Both the position numbers and the translations under genes were made by a program. The notes below the pieces were generated by a model that saw nothing but the letters and a program-made list of their open reading frames with translations, did not search any database and was not told the DNA's origin. Of a stretch of DNA of 64,000 nt, positions 19,995-28,882 are shown piece by piece (position 1 is the stretch's first letter; every line of letters starts with the position of its first letter). The DNA is taken from the NCBI GenBank assembly GCA_016744015.1, contig JADGFD010000002.1, forward strand, positions 307,610 to 371,609, read 5' to 3'. The stretch is from Paracoccaceae bacterium. Its GTDB lineage: Bacteria; Pseudomonadota; Alphaproteobacteria; Rhodobacterales; Rhodobacteraceae.

Positions 19995-20029
19995 CTAATC
20001 GCCTCGTGTGAATTGCAAATCGGTGATGG

Positions 20030-20046
20030 CCTCCTTATCTAGGAGG
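20030..20046 (+). promoter_or_regulatory. Hairpin hiding an AGGAGG ahead of pepF
   Basis: CCTCCT (20030-20035), loop TATCT, AGGAGG (20041-20046). The right arm is a perfect Shine-Dalgarno core but lies 20 bp before the pepF ATG, too far to be its direct site; a second GGAG lies six bases before the ATG. It may be a ribosome standby or anti-SD element, or chance. Confidence 0.35.
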
Positions 20047-20066
20047 AAACCAATTCGGAGAATCCC

Positions 20067-21902
20067 ATGTTTGCCATCCCCCTCAATCACCCCGAAACAC
20101 ATGACAATCGCGAGCCTTCGGGCGGTGCAGATTTAGGAGTGCTCCCGAGCTGGGACTTGAGTGACCTTTATAGCGCCCCTGATTGCGCTGAAATCAAGCG
20201 TGATCTGGAGTGGCTCAAAGGCGAGACTGCAAGCTTTGCCGCCGATTACGAGGGCAAGCTTGCAGGGCAGGGCGCGGCGGAAATGCTCCGTGTGGTGGAG
20301 CGCTATGAGGTGATGAACAACATCATGGGGCGGGTTATGTCCTATGCTGGCCTGAGCTATTATCAGAATACTTCAGACGGTGAGCGCGCCAAATTCATGT
20401 CTGACATGCAAGGCGCGATTACCGACCTAAGCAACCCCTTGGTGTTTTTTAGCTTAGAGATGAACCGGATTGACGATAGCGTGCTGGAAGGCTTGATGGC
20501 TGAAAATAAGGGCCTTGCACGCTATAAGCCGGTGATTGACCGGATGCGAGCAATGAAGCCTTATCAGCTTTCTGACGAGCTGGAAAAGTTCTTGCATGAT
20601 AACTCGGTGGTGGGTGCCGCGGCCTGGAACCGCTTGTTTGACGAAACCATGGCGGGCCTGACCTTTGATGTGGATGGCGAAGAAACCAGCTTAGAGGCCA
20701 CGCTGAACCTGCTCAGTGATGCTGACCGCGCGCGGCGTGAGGTCGGCGCCAAGGCGCTGGCCGCCGTGTTTAGCAAAAACCTGCCGCTTTTCGCGCGTAT
20801 CACCAATACGCTGGCCAAGGAAAAAGAGATTGAGGACCGCTGGCGCGGGCTGGAAACGCCGCAAATGAGTCGCCACCTAGCTAACCATGTCGAGCCCGAA
20901 GTGGTGCAAGCCTTGCGAGATGCGGTGGTCGCCGCTTACCCCAAGCTTTCGCACCGGTATTACGCGCTAAAGGCCAAGTGGCTGGGGCTTGATAAGCTTG
21001 AAATGTGGGACCGGAACGCACCGCTGCCGGATGAAGATGATACGTTGATAAGCTGGGATAAAGCTCGTGATACCGTGCTGGAAGCTTACGCGAGCTTTGA
21101 TGACCGCCTGTCGCTGATTATAGCACCGTTTTTTGAAAGTGACTGGATTGACGCCGAAGTAAAGCCCGGCAAAGCCCCCGGTGCCTTTGCCCACCCAACG
21201 GTGACGGATGTTCACCCTTACATCCTCATAAATTACCTCGGCAAGCAGCGTGATGTGATGACCTTGGCGCATGAGCTAGGCCACGGCGCACACCAGTTTT
21301 TGGCCGCTGACCAAGGCGAGCTGCTAGCTGACACGCCGCTCACACTGGCCGAAACCGCTAGCGTTTTTGGTGAAATGCTAACCTTTCGCAAGCTCATTGA
21401 TGAAGCCCCCGACCAAGCCACCCGCAAGCGCCTGCTGGCGGGCAAGGTTGAGGACATGATCAATACCGTTGTGCGCCAGATCGCCTTTTACGATTTCGAA
21501 TGCCGCCTGCACGCCGCCCGCGCCGATGGGGAGTTGACCCCGGAGCAGATCAACGAAATATGGATGAAAGTGCAGCATGAAAGCCTAGGTGAGGGCTTTA
21601 ACTTCATGGAAGGTTACGACAGTTTTTGGACTTATATTCCGCACTTCATCCATTCGCCGTTTTACGTGTATGCCTATGCCTTCGGTGATGGCCTCGTGAA
21701 CGCGCTGTATGCGGTATACGAAGAAGGCCTTGAGGGCTTTCAGGATAAATATATTGAGATGCTGAAGGCGGGTGGCTCGAAACACCACTCCGAACTGCTG
21801 GCCCCATTTGGGCTGGATGCCTCTGACCCAAGCTTTTGGGATAAGGGCTTGAGCATGATTTCGGGGATGATTGATGAACTGGAAGCAATGGAAGACGCTT
21901 AG
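20067..21902 (+). CDS. pepF: Oligoendopeptidase F family M3 metallopeptidase
   Basis: 611 residues, normal for the PepF/M3B group, which cleave oligopeptides in the cytosol. Zinc-binding HExxH is intact at residues 402-406 ('LAHELGHGAHQFLA'), with the third ligand Glu about 25 residues on in 'TASVFGEMLTF'. The N-terminal M3 helical domain begins near 'WDLSDLYSAPDCAEIKRDL'. The start at 20067 has GGAG six bases upstream. It stands as a single gene between the helical protein and a convergent dehydrogenase. Confidence 0.95.
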   Translation: MFAIPLNHPETHDNREPSGGADLGVLPSWDLSDLYSAPDCAEIKRDLEWLKGETASFAADYEGKLAGQGAAEMLRVVERYEVMNNIMGRVMSYAGLSYYQNTSDGERAKFMSDMQGAITDLSNPLVFFSLEMNRIDDSVLEGLMAENKGLARYKPVIDRMRAMKPYQLSDELEKFLHDNSVVGAAAWNRLFDETMAGLTFDVDGEETSLEATLNLLSDADRARREVGAKALAAVFSKNLPLFARITNTLAKEKEIEDRWRGLETPQMSRHLANHVEPEVVQALRDAVVAAYPKLSHRYYALKAKWLGLDKLEMWDRNAPLPDEDDTLISWDKARDTVLEAYASFDDRLSLIIAPFFESDWIDAEVKPGKAPGAFAHPTVTDVHPYILINYLGKQRDVMTLAHELGHGAHQFLAADQGELLADTPLTLAETASVFGEMLTFRKLIDEAPDQATRKRLLAGKVEDMINTVVRQIAFYDFECRLHAARADGELTPEQINEIWMKVQHESLGEGFNFMEGYDSFWTYIPHFIHSPFYVYAYAFGDGLVNALYAVYEEGLEGFQDKYIEMLKAGGSKHHSELLAPFGLDASDPSFWDKGLSMISGMIDELEAMEDA

Positions 21903-21910
21903 GCTATGCC

Positions 21911-22138
21911 CGCCGAGTGAAGCGAGGCCACGGCCAGCGGCAGGCGTTTTTCAATTTATTGAAAAATGTGCTTTGGCCGAGTGGGGCTTTAGCCCCGCAG
22001 AGGCCAAAGCAATTCCGGAGCTGTCCGGCAGTCCCGAGGGTGCGCCTCCGCGGCGACCCTCAATCAGCAATTTATATGCAAAATTGCGCATAAAGTCGGG
22101 CCACCTTGTCGGCGCATGTCGGGGCGAGCCCGACGGGG
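21911..22138 (+). repeat. Intergenic repeat family A, copy A2
   Basis: Fills the gap between the convergent pepF and ghrA-like stops. Contains the left motif TGAAGCGAGGCCAC (21918-21931), an AT-rich palindrome (about 21949-21966), and the central cruciform: TGCTTTGGCC (21969-21978) with GGCCAAAGCA (22002-22011), enclosing GGGGC-TTTA-GCCCC (21983-21996). Copy A3 at 30.7 kb matches it closely across the left and central parts. It also contains a spurious open frame ('CALAEWGFSPAEAKA') that I do not regard as a gene. Confidence 0.75.
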
Positions 22139-23071
22139 CTAGTAACCGAGACCTCGATCCACTTGATAGAGAAAGGGCTTGCCGCTTTCGCCGTGGGCTA
22201 CGTTGTCTGCCACAATCTTTGCCGCAGTTTTGGGGCGGGTTTCAGAGGCTATATGGGGCGTAACCGTTACATGAGGATGTGCCCAATAAGGGTGAGATCT
22301 GGGGAGCGGTTCGTTAGTGAAAACATCGAGTGTGGCATGTGAGATATGGCCGGAATCTAAAACTTTTATCAGAGCGTTGTCGTCAATTAATGGGCCGCGG
22401 CCGGGGTTGAGGATACGGGCCCCTTTGGGCATTTGAGTTAGAGTTTTAGCATTCAAAATGTGGGTGGTTTCAGGGGTTTGTGGCAAAAGCAGCACAAGGA
22501 TTTCGCAGCGGGCGAGGAGAGTGGTCAGACCATCATCGCCTGCGTAACACTCAATGTCTTCGATGGTTTTCAAGTTACGGGACCATCCCATCACGTTGAA
22601 CCCAAGGCAATTTAGAGCTTCAGCACAGGCTTGTCCAAGCTCGCCCAATCCCAGTATACCAATGGTCCGGTCATCGGCCAGTGGCGGGGCAGTGCCGCTG
22701 CGCCACTCTGAATTTGGGTTGACGATATGCGCATCCATCCCGAGATGATAGCGAAGGCTGTGGCCTGCCACCCACTCGGCCATGCCCTTTTTCAAGCCAC
22801 TATCAACCATCCGGCAAAGCGGGGCTTTTAGAGTTGTGTTGCCAACAATCCGCTCCACGCCCGCCCAAAGGCTGAGCACGGCTTTAAGGCGGCTAAAAGG
22901 GCTGAAATCTTGCACGGGGCCAAGGGGGGAGTAGACAATGTAATCTACGGCTTCGGGGGGAAGGCTGCGGCTGAACACAGCCGAAACACCGCGTGCCTTT
23001 AGGGCCTCGGGGATGAGGGATTTATAGGTGTTCCAGTTTTCATCGGTGCCGGCAAATAAAACGTTTGGCAT
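22139..23071 (-). CDS. Glyoxylate/hydroxypyruvate reductase A-type 2-hydroxyacid dehydrogenase
   Basis: 310 residues of the D-2-hydroxyacid dehydrogenase superfamily, closest in length and motifs to GhrA. NAD(P)-binding 'TIGILGLGELGQACAEAL', catalytic Arg in 'ILNPGRGPLIDDNAL', Glu in 'ATLDVFTNEPLP' and His in 'TPHIASETRP'. It would reduce glyoxylate or hydroxypyruvate; the exact substrate cannot be read from sequence. The stop codon lies at the edge of repeat copy A2. It follows rodA in the same direction after only 8 bp, so it may be the last gene of the mre-mrd-rodA operon. Confidence 0.87.
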   Translation of the reverse strand: MPNVLFAGTDENWNTYKSLIPEALKARGVSAVFSRSLPPEAVDYIVYSPLGPVQDFSPFSRLKAVLSLWAGVERIVGNTTLKAPLCRMVDSGLKKGMAEWVAGHSLRYHLGMDAHIVNPNSEWRSGTAPPLADDRTIGILGLGELGQACAEALNCLGFNVMGWSRNLKTIEDIECYAGDDGLTTLLARCEILVLLLPQTPETTHILNAKTLTQMPKGARILNPGRGPLIDDNALIKVLDSGHISHATLDVFTNEPLPRSHPYWAHPHVTVTPHIASETRPKTAAKIVADNVAHGESGKPFLYQVDRGLGY

Positions 23072-23079
23072 GGGGGCTC

Positions 23080-24219
23080 CTATTTTGGGCGGTGAATATG
23101 GGCGGATTGGATAAGGCCAAAGCCGCCAAGCAGCACTAGCATGGCTGACCCACCATAAGAAACCAGTGGAAGAGGGACCCCTACGACGGGGGCCAAGCCC
23201 ATCACCATCGACATATTGAGCGCGAAGTAAAAGAAAAATGTTGCCGCCACACCGCCGGTTAGCAAAGCGCCAAAACGGTTTTTGTTTTTGATCGCGGCAG
23301 AAATGGCAAAAACCATGATGAGCGTATAGAGGATAAGCAGGAAGGTGGTGCCTATATAGCCGAATTCCTCTGCTAGTGTGGTAAAAATGAAGTCAGTTTG
23401 CTTTTCGGGTAAAAAGTTGAGCTGGGATTGCGGACCCTGCATAAAGCCGCGCCCCGAAAGCCCTCCAGAGCCGAGGGCGATTTTGGATTGAGTAATGTGA
23501 TAGCCCGCGCCTAACGGGTCTAATGAGGGGTCCAGAAAGGTGTCTATCCGCTTGTATTGGTAGTTGTTAAGCAACTGCCAGCTGGCCCCGCGAGACATAA
23601 AGACTGCCGTGATGGTGCCAACGCCAGCACTGAAGGCCGCAATAAAATACCAATAGCTCACACCTGCCAAAAACATGACCACTCCGCCACTGGCCACCAG
23701 CAATATCGCGGTGCCAAGGTCGGGTTGCACCACCACCATCATGGCGGGCAGGGCGATCATGGCGAGTGGGATCAGCACAAAGCCAAAGCGGGAAACCTTT
23801 TCCGGCGGCAGCCAGTCATAATAAAGCGCGAGCGCCATGACGAGCGCGATTTTCATAAGCTCCGAGGGCTGGAGCCGAAAGAAGCCAAGGTCTATCCAGC
23901 GCTGTGCCCCCATGCCAACCGAGCCAAAAAACAAAACAAAAAGCAAAAGCACCAAGCCGCCTGCATAGGCCAGAAGCGAGACGCTTCGCCAGAAGGCCAG
24001 CGGCGTGAAACCCACAATAAACATAACAATAATGCCAATGCCGAAGCGGGTCATTTGGGGTTGCGCCCAGCGGCTCAAATCTCCGCCCGCGACCGAATAA
24101 AGCATTAAAAAACCAAAGCAGGCCACCGCTACAACCAGCAGCACGAGTGGCCAGTTTACATAGAAAACTTTGCGCCAGCCTCTCGGGGCCTGATTATGGG
24201 GGGGGGCCAGAAAACTCAT
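23080..24219 (-). CDS. rodA: Rod-shape SEDS glycosyltransferase RodA
   Basis: RodA (MrdB) polymerises lipid II during elongation together with PBP2. 379 residues with about 10 membrane segments and SEDS hallmarks 'SVGMGAQRWIDLGFFRLQPS', 'VVVQPDLGTAILLV', 'DFIFTTLAEEFGYIG' and the C-terminal 'GVPLPLVSYGGSAMLVLL'. It overlaps the mrdA stop by 4 bp. Fifth gene of the mreB-mreC-mreD-mrdA-rodA operon. Confidence 0.97.
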   Translation of the reverse strand: MSFLAPPHNQAPRGWRKVFYVNWPLVLLVVAVACFGFLMLYSVAGGDLSRWAQPQMTRFGIGIIVMFIVGFTPLAFWRSVSLLAYAGGLVLLLFVLFFGSVGMGAQRWIDLGFFRLQPSELMKIALVMALALYYDWLPPEKVSRFGFVLIPLAMIALPAMMVVVQPDLGTAILLVASGGVVMFLAGVSYWYFIAAFSAGVGTITAVFMSRGASWQLLNNYQYKRIDTFLDPSLDPLGAGYHITQSKIALGSGGLSGRGFMQGPQSQLNFLPEKQTDFIFTTLAEEFGYIGTTFLLILYTLIMVFAISAAIKNKNRFGALLTGGVAATFFFYFALNMSMVMGLAPVVGVPLPLVSYGGSAMLVLLGGFGLIQSAHIHRPK

Positions 24220-26162
24220 GCGCGGTCACTCCCAGGCGCATCCGGCACGGCATTGGGGTTGGGCGGCGGCTCATTGGCTTGTTGCTCCCGAATTTCGGGC
24301 CACAGGTTGCGCGGGTAGGCCGAGAGCGGGGGCTGGGTGCCATAAAGCGCGCGGAGCATGATATCACGGGCTACGGGGGCCGCCGCCGCAGAGCCAGAGC
24401 CACCATGCTCGATCACCACCGAAATGGCAAAGCGGGGGTTGTCATAGGGGGCAAAGCCAACGTAAAGCGCGTGGTCGCGATACTTCCACGGAATTTCGTC
24501 ATTCTCCAAATCCGCCTCTCGCTCTTCGGCGCTAATGCCCTTTACCTGCGCGGTGCCGGTTTTGCCGGCCATCGCCAAGGATGGCTCATTAATACGGGTT
24601 TTGTAGGCGGTGCCACGGTTTTCATTCGCGACCTTGAACATGCCCAGCTTAACGAGGTCTAGGTTTTCTGGCGAGATTTGCATGGACGGTGCGCGTTCAA
24701 CAGGTTCAGCCACACCATTAATGCGCTGAATGATGCGCGGCTTTACGGCGCGGCCCGAGGCGATGCGGGCTGTCATCACGGCCAACTGCATAGGGGAGGC
24801 CAGCACAAAGCCCTGCCCAATAGAGGCGTTGAGCGTGTCACCAATCCGCCATTCCTCATTGTAATTATCAAATTTCCACTGCTTATTGGGTGCCAGCCCG
24901 CTGGTGAGCGAGGGCAGGGGCAAGGGCGGCTTGGCCCCAAAGCCAAAGCGCCGCGCCATAAGGGCCATTTTCTCAATGCCGACGCGCTGGGAAATTTCGT
25001 AATAATAAACGTCGCAGGAGTGCTTCAACCCATCGGCAAGGTTCATCTTCCCATGCCCGCCGCGCTTCCAGCAGTGAAAGCGCCGGTTGCCAACCTCAAG
25101 ATGCCCGCGGCACATGATCCCCTCGTTAGGGTCCACCAGCCCTTCCTCAAGAGCGGCTAGGGCCGTGACCATTTTAACAGTAGAGCCGGGGGGGTAAGCC
25201 CCTGAAATGGTTTTATCGGCCAGTGGGCGGTAATCATTTTCAACCAAGCTGTTCCAATATTTTGTGGTAATGCCGTGGATGAATTGATTCGGATCAAACC
25301 CCGGCGTGGAGGCCATAGCCCGCACATCCCCCGAGTGCACATCCATCACCACCGCCGCCGCGCTTTCGCCCGCCAGCCGGTATTGGGCATAATGCTGGAG
25401 ATCATGGTCAATGGTTAGCTGCAAATCTGCGCCTTTAAGCGCATCATTGCGCCCCAGCTCGCGCATAACACGGCCAACGGCGTTCACCTCTACGCGCTTT
25501 GTGCCAGCCACACCACGCAAAATGGCCCCTTTTTGCCGCTCCAGCCCTGTTTTCCCGATCTGGAAACCGGGGCTAAGGATGATTTGGTCAGGGTCTTCAA
25601 AGCGGTTGAGGTCGGCCTCACTTACGGGGCCAACATAGCCGATGATGTGGGAATAATCCTCATCCATCGGGTAATTCCGGTTGAGCCCCACTTCAGTAAT
25701 AATGCCGGGGAGGGCAGGGGCGTTGGCAGAAACGCGGGCAAAATCTTCCCAGCTTAGCTGCTCAACCACCGGCACTTTTTGCGAGGGGCCATAGCGGCGC
25801 AGGCTTTTGACGATGTCTTCACGCTGCTCCACGGGCAGCTCGATAATGCGGGCCAATTGCCCCAGCACGGCCCGCACATCGCCCGCCTGCTCGCGGATCA
25901 CCACAATGCGATAGTTCGGCAGGTTTTCCGCCAGCGGTAGCCCGTTCCTATCAAAAATCAGCCCACGCTCAGGCAAGATCAGCCGATCACGAATGCGGTT
26001 TTCATCTGAGAGCAGCCGAAACTGGCTGCTTTGGGCCACCTGCAAATCACGCATCCGCCATGCCAGCGTGCCAATCACCAAGCCCTGAATGCCGCCCAGC
26101 ACCACAGCCCGGCGCGTGAGGCGCTGGCTGTTTTCGGCGGAGGATTTTGCGGGCCGTTTCAT
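24216..26162 (-). CDS. mrdA: Penicillin-binding protein 2 (elongasome transpeptidase)
   Basis: Class B PBP that crosslinks side-wall peptidoglycan with RodA. 648 residues from the ATG at 26162 ('MKRPAKSSAENSQRLTRRAV'), which overlaps the mreD stop as ATGA; a longer frame reaching 26255 lies inside mreD and is not used. Membrane anchor near residues 20-36, PBP dimer domain, then the transpeptidase with SxxK ('PPGSTVKMVTALAAL'), SxD ('KHSCDVYYYEISQRVG') and KTGT ('MAGKTGTAQVKG'). Confidence 0.96.
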   Translation of the reverse strand: MKRPAKSSAENSQRLTRRAVVLGGIQGLVIGTLAWRMRDLQVAQSSQFRLLSDENRIRDRLILPERGLIFDRNGLPLAENLPNYRIVVIREQAGDVRAVLGQLARIIELPVEQREDIVKSLRRYGPSQKVPVVEQLSWEDFARVSANAPALPGIITEVGLNRNYPMDEDYSHIIGYVGPVSEADLNRFEDPDQIILSPGFQIGKTGLERQKGAILRGVAGTKRVEVNAVGRVMRELGRNDALKGADLQLTIDHDLQHYAQYRLAGESAAAVVMDVHSGDVRAMASTPGFDPNQFIHGITTKYWNSLVENDYRPLADKTISGAYPPGSTVKMVTALAALEEGLVDPNEGIMCRGHLEVGNRRFHCWKRGGHGKMNLADGLKHSCDVYYYEISQRVGIEKMALMARRFGFGAKPPLPLPSLTSGLAPNKQWKFDNYNEEWRIGDTLNASIGQGFVLASPMQLAVMTARIASGRAVKPRIIQRINGVAEPVERAPSMQISPENLDLVKLGMFKVANENRGTAYKTRINEPSLAMAGKTGTAQVKGISAEEREADLENDEIPWKYRDHALYVGFAPYDNPRFAISVVIEHGGSGSAAAAPVARDIMLRALYGTQPPLSAYPRNLWPEIREQQANEPPPNPNAVPDAPGSDRA

Positions 26163-26695
26163 TTGATTTTCCCAAGCCTGTCGGGGCGGTTGGCGGTGTT
26201 TGGTTTGCGCACGCGTATTATATAGTGCAAAAAAGCCACCATAACAGGGTAGCATAGCAGGGTCAGCACCCCAAATTGCAGCATCGGCCTGGCCTCAAGC
26301 GATTGTGAAAAGCTTACCCAGAGCAGCAGATTTTGCAAAATCAACATCGCCAGAAACAGCGCAGCAACCATGGAAAACTCCATCATCAAGCCGCGCTCTT
26401 GAATGGAGCGATAGCTGAAACGCACGGTTTCCGAGGCCATAAGCAGTAGCAAAGCCCAAAGCCCCATCGGGCGCATAAGAACGGCATCTGCCACAAGCGC
26501 AAGTAAGGCAACTAGCAAAAATGGTGCGCTTTGGGGTTGGCGCACAACCCAAGCCATGGTGAGCGCAAACAAAAGCGCGGGAGCAGGCCAGCGCTCAGGC
26601 GTGAATTGCAGCGGCAAAATAGGGTAAGCAATAGCGAACAAGCCAAGCAGCAAAAACAGCCCGCGGAAAAGCCAGATTTTGGGTGAGGCCTTCAA
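26159..26695 (-). CDS. mreD: Rod shape-determining membrane protein MreD
   Basis: 178 residues with about five hydrophobic segments, matching MreD in size, topology and position between mreC and mrdA. Conserved sequence is weak in this family, so the call rests mainly on synteny and hydropathy ('AYPILPLQFTPERWPAPAL' is a typical early segment). Overlaps both neighbours by 4 bp. Confidence 0.88.
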   Translation of the reverse strand: MKASPKIWLFRGLFLLLGLFAIAYPILPLQFTPERWPAPALLFALTMAWVVRQPQSAPFLLVALLALVADAVLMRPMGLWALLLLMASETVRFSYRSIQERGLMMEFSMVAALFLAMLILQNLLLWVSFSQSLEARPMLQFGVLTLLCYPVMVAFLHYIIRVRKPNTANRPDRLGKIK

Positions 26696-27627
26696 TTGCT
26701 GCCTCGACGTGCCGGCGGACTTTCCACCGTGCCATCATTTGGTAAAACGGGAATGGTCATTGGCACGTCTTCGAGGATATTCTCACCCACGAGGTCTCCG
26801 CTGCCGCTAATTTGGTCTTGGGGTGAGGCGCGTAAAATCCGCACAAATTCCAACCCCTCAAAATCGGCTGAAAGCAGCACACGAATTTCACCAGAGCGCG
26901 CCCGCACGATCTGGCCTATTAAAAGCTCCGGCGGAAAGACCCCGCCATCGCCCGAGGTCACCACCCGCATCCCGGGCAGCACATCATCGGGTGTTTCAAT
27001 AAACAGCACTTGCGGCGCAAGCGTATTATCTCCGTGCACAATAGCTTTTTGCCCCGTGGGGCGAATGATAACCGGCACTTGCGACGATACATCACTAAGG
27101 AAAACCAGCCTTGATGTGTGGTCCGCTACACCCGAAATACGCCCAACCAACCCAAGGCCATCCACGGCGGCTTGCCCGTCAAACACGCCATCAAGAGAGC
27201 CAACATTGAGCAAGCCTGACTGGCTAAACGGGCTGCCGCTATCGGTTATCACCTCGCCTGTCACAAAACCAAGGCTGGGGGAAAGCTGCACATTGTTAAG
27301 CGCCCTAAGCTGGGCGTTGGTCTGCTCAAGCTGAAGCGCGGCCTCCTGCCAGCCCTTCATGCGCTGCAATTCTTGCCGTAGCTCTTGGTTGCGCTGGTAA
27401 ATTTGCGCGTAAGATTGATAATCAGAGACAATGCGTGTGAATTGCGTAACCGGTGCTAGCGCCCATTCCATATTGGGCACAAACCTGTCTACCAGCGCCA
27501 TGCGAAAGCGCTCAACCCGCGGGCTGTCTATCCGCCACAATATGAACAGCGCAAAAAATGCAAACAGAGTCAGCCCGATGATCAGCCGCCGAACGGCCCG
27601 CCATGCCCCTGTTTGCTCCGTTGCCAC
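26692..27627 (-). CDS. mreC: Rod shape-determining protein MreC
   Basis: Periplasmic scaffold of the elongasome. 311 residues: a cytoplasmic head, one membrane span ('LIIGLTLFAFFALFILWRI'), a coiled coil ('LRQELQRMKGWQEAALQLE') and the MreC beta domain ('GEVITDSGSPFSQSGLLNVG', 'GLVGRISGVADHTSRLVFLS'). A low-complexity tail follows. It begins 9 bp after mreB and overlaps mreD by 4 bp. Confidence 0.95.
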   Translation of the reverse strand: MATEQTGAWRAVRRLIIGLTLFAFFALFILWRIDSPRVERFRMALVDRFVPNMEWALAPVTQFTRIVSDYQSYAQIYQRNQELRQELQRMKGWQEAALQLEQTNAQLRALNNVQLSPSLGFVTGEVITDSGSPFSQSGLLNVGSLDGVFDGQAAVDGLGLVGRISGVADHTSRLVFLSDVSSQVPVIIRPTGQKAIVHGDNTLAPQVLFIETPDDVLPGMRVVTSGDGGVFPPELLIGQIVRARSGEIRVLLSADFEGLEFVRILRASPQDQISGSGDLVGENILEDVPMTIPVLPNDGTVESPPARRGSN

Positions 27628-27636
27628 AATGCCCCG

Positions 27637-28737
<1,101 letters not shown>

Positions 28738-28841
28738 TTATAGGCTCAAGCTTTAGCAGTTAAAAGGCCACATTTCCAGCCCTGCTAATATACCGCAACA
28801 ATTCGCCACAATTTCCAAATTGTAAAAATATCCTCAGGGGG

Positions 28842-28874
28842 GCTGCCAAAGGCAGCGGGGGCGCGAGCGCCCCC
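28842..28874 (-). terminator. Tandem GC-rich hairpins after leuA
   Basis: GCTGCC-AAA-GGCAGC (28842-28856) and GGGGGCG-CGAG-CGCCCCC (28857-28874), starting 9 bp past the leuA stop. The second stem has the same 7-bp arms as the one at 13301-13317. No T-tract follows on the minus strand (the next bases read CCCCCTGAGG), so it may stabilise the 3' end or work with Rho. Confidence 0.5.
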
Positions 28875-28882
28875 TACAAGCT

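Noticed and set aside
21871..22263. Open frame over repeat A2 with the phrase 'CALAEWGFSPAEAKA', echoed at 30711-30905
   Set aside because: The shared protein phrase follows from the shared DNA repeat. There is no ribosome-binding site, the frames end differently, and the change between copies preserves base pairing and not the protein.
24678..25160. 160-codon plus-strand frame inside mrdA
   Set aside because: Lies entirely within conserved PBP2 coding sequence; no family similarity.
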